A program made the position numbers and the translations under genes. The notes beneath the pieces were generated by a model. The model was not told the DNA's origin. It was given only the letters and a program-made list of their open reading frames with translations, and did no database searches. Source: Thalassiosira profunda (taxonomy: Eukaryota > Bacillariophyta > Thalassiosirophyceae > Thalassiosirales > Thalassiosiraceae). From it: DNA of 10,223 bases. Below, in pieces: positions 7,445 through 10,223 of this stretch. Position 1 is the first letter of the stretch, and each line of letters begins with the position of its first letter. Location: NCBI GenBank assembly GCA_036939355.1, contig JALLAP010000876.1:1-10223 (forward strand), given 5' to 3'.

Positions 7445-9621
7445 TCATTCAGCCACATCGCTACTTTTGCTTTCCAAAGCAGGGCTCTCGCCGCCGCTAC
7501 GCAAAGCATCCAGGCTTGCCTCCACATAACTATCCAGGAACGTCTTGTGTACATTCTCCGACGTGCGAATTTGTTTCTTCAGCTCCTGCACTTCCTTTCT
7601 GTGAGCTTTCATCAGGTCCGACACGATCGTTTTGTACTCGCCCTCAACCTCGTCAAGCTCCGCTTCGTGCTCCTCGCGCAATTTCTTTTTTATCAATGCA
7701 GCATGGTCCTCGTGTTGTTTCTCTTGGGTGGCGAGCGTTTCCATCAGCTCTTCGACAAGACCATCCTCTCCGGCTTCTGAAGTTTTGTGGGCTTTGGACT
7801 TCCCCTTCGCAAGACCTTTCTGCTTCCCACCCGGACGGGGGTTCGACTGCTCGCCTTTCATCGTGTGAAACACCAGCTCTGCGGCGCTCTTCATCGCCTT
7901 CCGCCGCTGATAAATCATATTCCTCACGATGCGTTTGCCATCGTCTGAGGATATGACTGCTTGCCAGAAGTGCCCTGCGACCATCGTATTTGGCCGGGGT
8001 TGAACAAAGTCTTCCAAGTAAACTTTGATTGGCAGCGCGCTGTCGTTCAAGTTTCTCATGCTTCCCTCGTCGACTTTACAAGTAGAGTGAAATGGTTCGT
8101 GTTAGAAACGCCGCCACGACGGAAACAATCGTTTGCACAGAACGCATAGAACACTCACTATTGAGCAGCCCCCGCATCAACAGTTCGCTGGGGTCGTCTA
8201 TGGCCGTCTGCTCCTTGCCCGCCGCTGCAAAGAGCAGCTGACAAAATTCTGGATCGTCATCGAACCCGTGCACGGGCGTGCCCAAGCGATTTTTGAGCAG
8301 GGACAACCCATGAACCAAGGGGGCGGATGCCTTCTTCGACATTGCGGTACGGGCAGCAGGTCCGGATGCCTTCTTCAACATTGCGGTGCGGGCAGCAGGT
8401 CCGGAGACCTTCCCCAACCGCTCCCCCGACGCGGAGACCAATGTCACCGGCAACCCCTTGGCAGCGGCCAACGTTCCCGGATTTGGTGATGGGGCCGCGC
8501 CGACTTTTGTGGGCATGCCTCCGGCTCCGGGAAACAGCGCCTGCAGAAGATTGTGGCTTTGCGCCACCGGCTGCGCCTGCGGAGGCCGAGGGCGTTTCGC
8601 CTGGGCGCCGGGCCCTGCCGTCGGCGCATCCACCACTCGCTTCTTGGAAGCAACCGAATGGTTGTTGTACAGCATGCTGAATGGCGTTTCCCTTATCCCC
8701 ACCTCCCCTGTCTTGGGCCCGCGAATGGTGTGCATCACTGCGGGCACACGTCTCTTCGGCTGCTCGTCTTCCGATTCCTCGACGCGAACGACCCCGGGCG
8801 CTTCTCCGTCCTCGCGTTCATGGCCCTCGTCCTCGCTCCCCCCGTCGATATCCTCCTCCCTTAGCGTGTCGTCCACCGCATCCGCGACCATCGCATCGGC
8901 ATTCTCCTGCCCCACACTGTCGACCAGCGATTGATAGNGTGTCGTCCACCGCATCCGCGACCATCGCATCGGCATTCTCCTGCCCCACACTGTCGACCAG
9001 CGATTGATAAAACTCCGCGTTCTCCTCGCGGTAGGAGCGGAGCATGTCCTCCCGGCTCTGGCGCCCTCCGCCGACGTGTTGCTCAACCTCCCCCTTCGCA
9101 GCGCGTTGTTGCGCGGCGGCCGTCCGGCGCTCCTGCTCTTCCTGCAGGTGGCGCAGTTCCTCCCTCTGCTGCTCGAGTTGCTGCTGCAACGTGGCCTGCC
9201 GCTGCTGTTGCTCGAGTTGCTGCTGCAATGTGGCCTGCCGGAACATATTTACTGCCGAGCCGCCGGGCGCGACGCCCAGCGAGTTCATTAGTGCCAGGGA
9301 ATGGAGGGGATTGCTGTTACTGGGCGGCCACTCAAGCGCCCGAATGCCCATACCTCCCCTCCCTCCCGCCGGCCCCGCCGTTGTCGAACCCGTCGAAAAA
9401 CCTGTCGAGAGCGAGGGCGGCTGCGGTTGCAGGGCCCGGAGAGTTGTCGGGATGGACGACGCAGCTGATGGTGCCCCTGCACCGCGGAGCATCGGGTTCG
9501 CACCGGCAGCTGTCGCCGCCAGGAGAGAGGTAAAGTCACCATAGGTTCCAGGCTGGCCGCCGCCACCCCCTGTTGATGTGCCCCCAGGGGCGGCGGCTTC
9601 GTTGGACGGGTGGTTGGACAT
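7445..9621 (-). CDS. Unrecognised two-exon coiled-coil, likely nuclear protein
   Basis: I do not recognise this protein. Exon 1 is 9621-8159 and exon 2 is 8073-7445. The coding strand is broken on paper by an N at 8938 inside a duplicated block. Removing 73 bp gives one 672-residue frame. The start is the first ATG in frame (9621), with A at -3. Residues 1-125 are Gly/Ala/Pro/Ser-rich and probably disordered. A Gln/Glu-rich coiled coil spans about 127-175 and contains a 13-residue tandem repeat. Residues 193-228 look helical. An acidic stretch lies at 230-263. Basic nuclear-signal-like patches occur at 264-267 (PKRR), 302-304 and 317-323 (AKRPRPP). A second 13-residue tandem repeat is at 382-407. 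A compact, conserved-looking region spans about 428-540 (FCQLLFAAAG, LEDFVQP, AGHFWQAVISSDDGKRIVRN). A second coiled coil spans about 565-640. Disorder, coiled coils and basic patches suggest a nuclear or chromatin-associated scaffold, but this is inference. The PP6-type phosphatase gene lies directly upstream on the same strand. Confidence 0.8.
8074..8158 (-). other. 85-nt spliceosomal intron
   Basis: On the coding strand the donor is A|GTGAGT at 8158 and the acceptor is GTAAAG| ending at 8074. A TTTCTAAC branch motif has its branch A at 8102, 28 nt before the acceptor. Splicing joins phase 1: LLN, then an Ile codon split A/TC, then DEGSMRN, continuing the frame that ends at 7445. Without splicing, the exon 1 frame runs into a stop at 8076. 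The total coding length after splicing and after removal of the 73-bp assembly artefact is 2019 nt, exactly divisible by three. Confidence 0.88.
8328..8405 (-). repeat. Tandem 2 x 39 bp coding repeat (SGPAARTAM)
   Basis: Two adjacent 39-bp units (8405-8367 and 8366-8328) encode SGPAARTAMLKKA and SGPAARTAMSKKA, residues 382-407 of the unrecognised protein. The DNA copies differ at only a few bases, so the duplication is fairly recent. The preceding residues GK-V and the following SAP show partial decay at the edges. The unit is basic and Ala-rich with conserved Thr and Ser. Confidence 0.85.
8866..9010. other. Unmerged contig overlap around an N (assembly artefact)
   Basis: Positions 8866-8936 and 8939-9009 are identical over 71 bp. 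The first copy runs up to the N at 8938, and the second begins immediately after it. The only further base, G at 8937, mismatches A at 9010, as expected for an error at a contig tip. The 73-bp offset breaks the reading frame of the minus-strand gene. Collapsing the copies restores it through residues ENADAMVADAVDDTLREED. This is much better explained by a failed overlap merge than by a real duplication. Confidence 0.9.
9163..9240 (-). repeat. Tandem 2 x 39 bp coding repeat (Gln-rich)
   Basis: Two adjacent 39-bp units (9240-9202 and 9201-9163) encode RQATLQQQLEQQQ and RQATLQQQLEQQR, residues 128-153 of the unrecognised protein. Over the first 30 bp from the CGG codon there is one mismatch (ACA against ACG, silent). 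The repeat lies inside the predicted coiled coil. Its 13-residue step is not a multiple of seven, so it would shift the heptad register between copies unless a hendecad-like pattern is used. Confidence 0.88.
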
Positions 9622-9749
9622 GGTGAGTGCTCGTAGGATAGCCGCGGCGCCGCGGGGTGTCACGGAAATTTGCAAGTCTGGCAGAGGTGAAGGGAGTGAA
9701 GGAAGGAGTGTCGCAAAATTCCTGAACTTGTTTTCGCCTCAGTCCTTAT
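9622..9749 (-). promoter_or_regulatory. 128-bp spacer: phosphatase 3' end and next promoter
   Basis: This short gap must hold the 3' UTR end of the PP6-type gene and the promoter/leader of the unrecognised gene, both on the minus strand. It contains a perfect 14-bp palindrome, CCGCGGCGCCGCGG, at 9642-9655, 21-34 bp upstream of the ATG at 9621. A purine-rich stretch lies near 9680-9710 on the plus strand. No TATA box or clear poly(A) signal was seen. Promoter elements may extend into the phosphatase coding region. Confidence 0.4.
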
Positions 9750-10223
9750 TTACAGGAAGTATGGCACCATTTGGGCCCTCTCCTCTCCTTTCGGTCCATG
9801 CACCGACTGCTCCGTCTCCCGGAAGAACTTGAAGCTCTGTCGTATTGTCCCTCCTTTGCTATCTCCCTTCTCGTCCTCTCCGCCCCCCTCCACCTCGACG
9901 ATTTCATTCTCCTTCATTTCCTTGCCATCGTTTCCGAGAGTCAGAATGGCAGCCACGTTCCCGCAGCGATAGCAGTAGTTTGGCGCCGACCACACCGTGA
10001 CCAGGTTCTTGTTGGGAAAGTGGTATTGCTTCCCCTCCATGACGAGTTGATGGGCCCGCGCGATCAACTCCAGGCGATTCACGTGCGCAAATTCGTCCGT
10101 CACCCTGGCCCCGAAGAGATACCCCGCGCCTCGCGGGCTGACCTGCCACGGAACGTTCGTCAGCCGTTCCTCGGGATCACTCCATACCAGATCGCAAAAT
10201 GCCCCCTCGTGCGGTATTTCTTG
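9750..10223 (-). CDS. PP6/Sit4-type protein phosphatase catalytic subunit, 3' part
   Basis: This is a Ser/Thr phosphatase of the PPP family, PP2A/PP4/PP6 branch. The window holds its last 157 residues; the 5' part, including the GDxHG, GDxVDRG and GNHE metal-site motifs, lies beyond 10223. Visible motifs in order are [30 protein letters not shown] (with the substrate-binding Arg), [18 protein letters not shown] (a metal-ligand His) and [20 protein letters not shown]. In PP2A the Cys of the last motif is the microcystin-reactive residue. The wording around [17 protein letters not shown] and YHFPNKN is closest to yeast Sit4 and PP6, rather than PP4 or PP2A, as judged from memory. The C-terminus ends PYFL, the YFL tail whose Leu is carboxyl-methylated in this branch. 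Between the fold and the tail is an acidic/glycine-rich insertion of about 26 residues compared with Sit4 (roughly 9846-9929). No intron was seen in this part. Confidence 0.9.
   Translation of the reverse strand, partial: QEIPHEGAFCDLVWSDPEERLTNVPWQVSPRGAGYLFGARVTDEFAHVNRLELIARAHQLVMEGKQYHFPNKNLVTVWSAPNYCYRCGNVAAILTLGNDGKEMKENEIVEVEGGGEDEKGDSKGGTIRQSFKFFRETEQSVHGPKGEERAQMVPYFL

Noticed and set aside
8866..9009. Genuine tandem duplication or pseudogenisation of the unrecognised gene
   Set aside because: The copies abut a single N exactly at both edges and collapsing them restores an intact spliced frame, so an assembly artefact is the simpler account.
9622..9675. Upstream extension of the unrecognised protein from a TTG codon at 9675
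   Set aside because: A eukaryotic gene is expected to use ATG. The first in-frame ATG at 9621 has A at -3.
9846..9929. Acidic phosphatase insertion as an unspliced mini-intron
   Set aside because: Only a GT...AG span of under 40 nt could be drawn, with no branch motif, and the frame is open through it. It is kept as coding.

Overview
This is a nuclear window from a eukaryotic microbe, most likely a stramenopile and perhaps a diatom. I infer this from three things. The 1580-2809 protein looks like the fucosyltransferase-like GT-B proteins that are expanded in diatoms. The genes are compact and intron-poor. The one intron I can define is only 85 nt and has a clean CTAAC branch site. No species is assigned. 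Nothing prokaryotic, viral, CRISPR-like or clearly transposon-derived was seen, and no tRNA or rRNA was found.

Left half (1-5080) is gene-poor. Positions 1-1579 hold no supportable gene, only a diverged direct repeat near 142-235 and 589-678. A minus-strand gene at 1580-2809 encodes a type II membrane, fucosyltransferase-like protein. Its DNA is visibly more AT-rich than its neighbours. The 2.2 kb from 2870 to 5080 has no convincing gene. It carries one weak 162-codon minus-strand open frame (2917-3402), a C-rich tract with a textbook minus-strand G-quadruplex motif (4011-4037), and a pair of near-identical 28-nt elements (4445 and 4615).

Right half (5081-10223) is gene-dense. UTP6, a subunit of the SSU processome (U3 snoRNP), is an intact single-exon gene on the plus strand. 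It converges, with only 93 bp between stop codons, on a two-exon minus-strand gene for an unrecognised, probably nuclear, coiled-coil protein of 672 residues. Only 128 bp upstream of that gene's ATG is the 3' end of a PP6/Sit4-type protein phosphatase catalytic subunit, which runs off the window edge.

The unrecognised gene is interrupted by a single N at 8938 flanked by an exact 71-bp duplication. This has the signature of two contig ends that overlap but were never merged. Dropping 73 bp restores one continuous 672-codon frame, so the break is in the assembly, not the gene. The best candidate for something undescribed is this 672-residue protein. It contains two separate tandem duplications, each exactly 2 x 39 bp.
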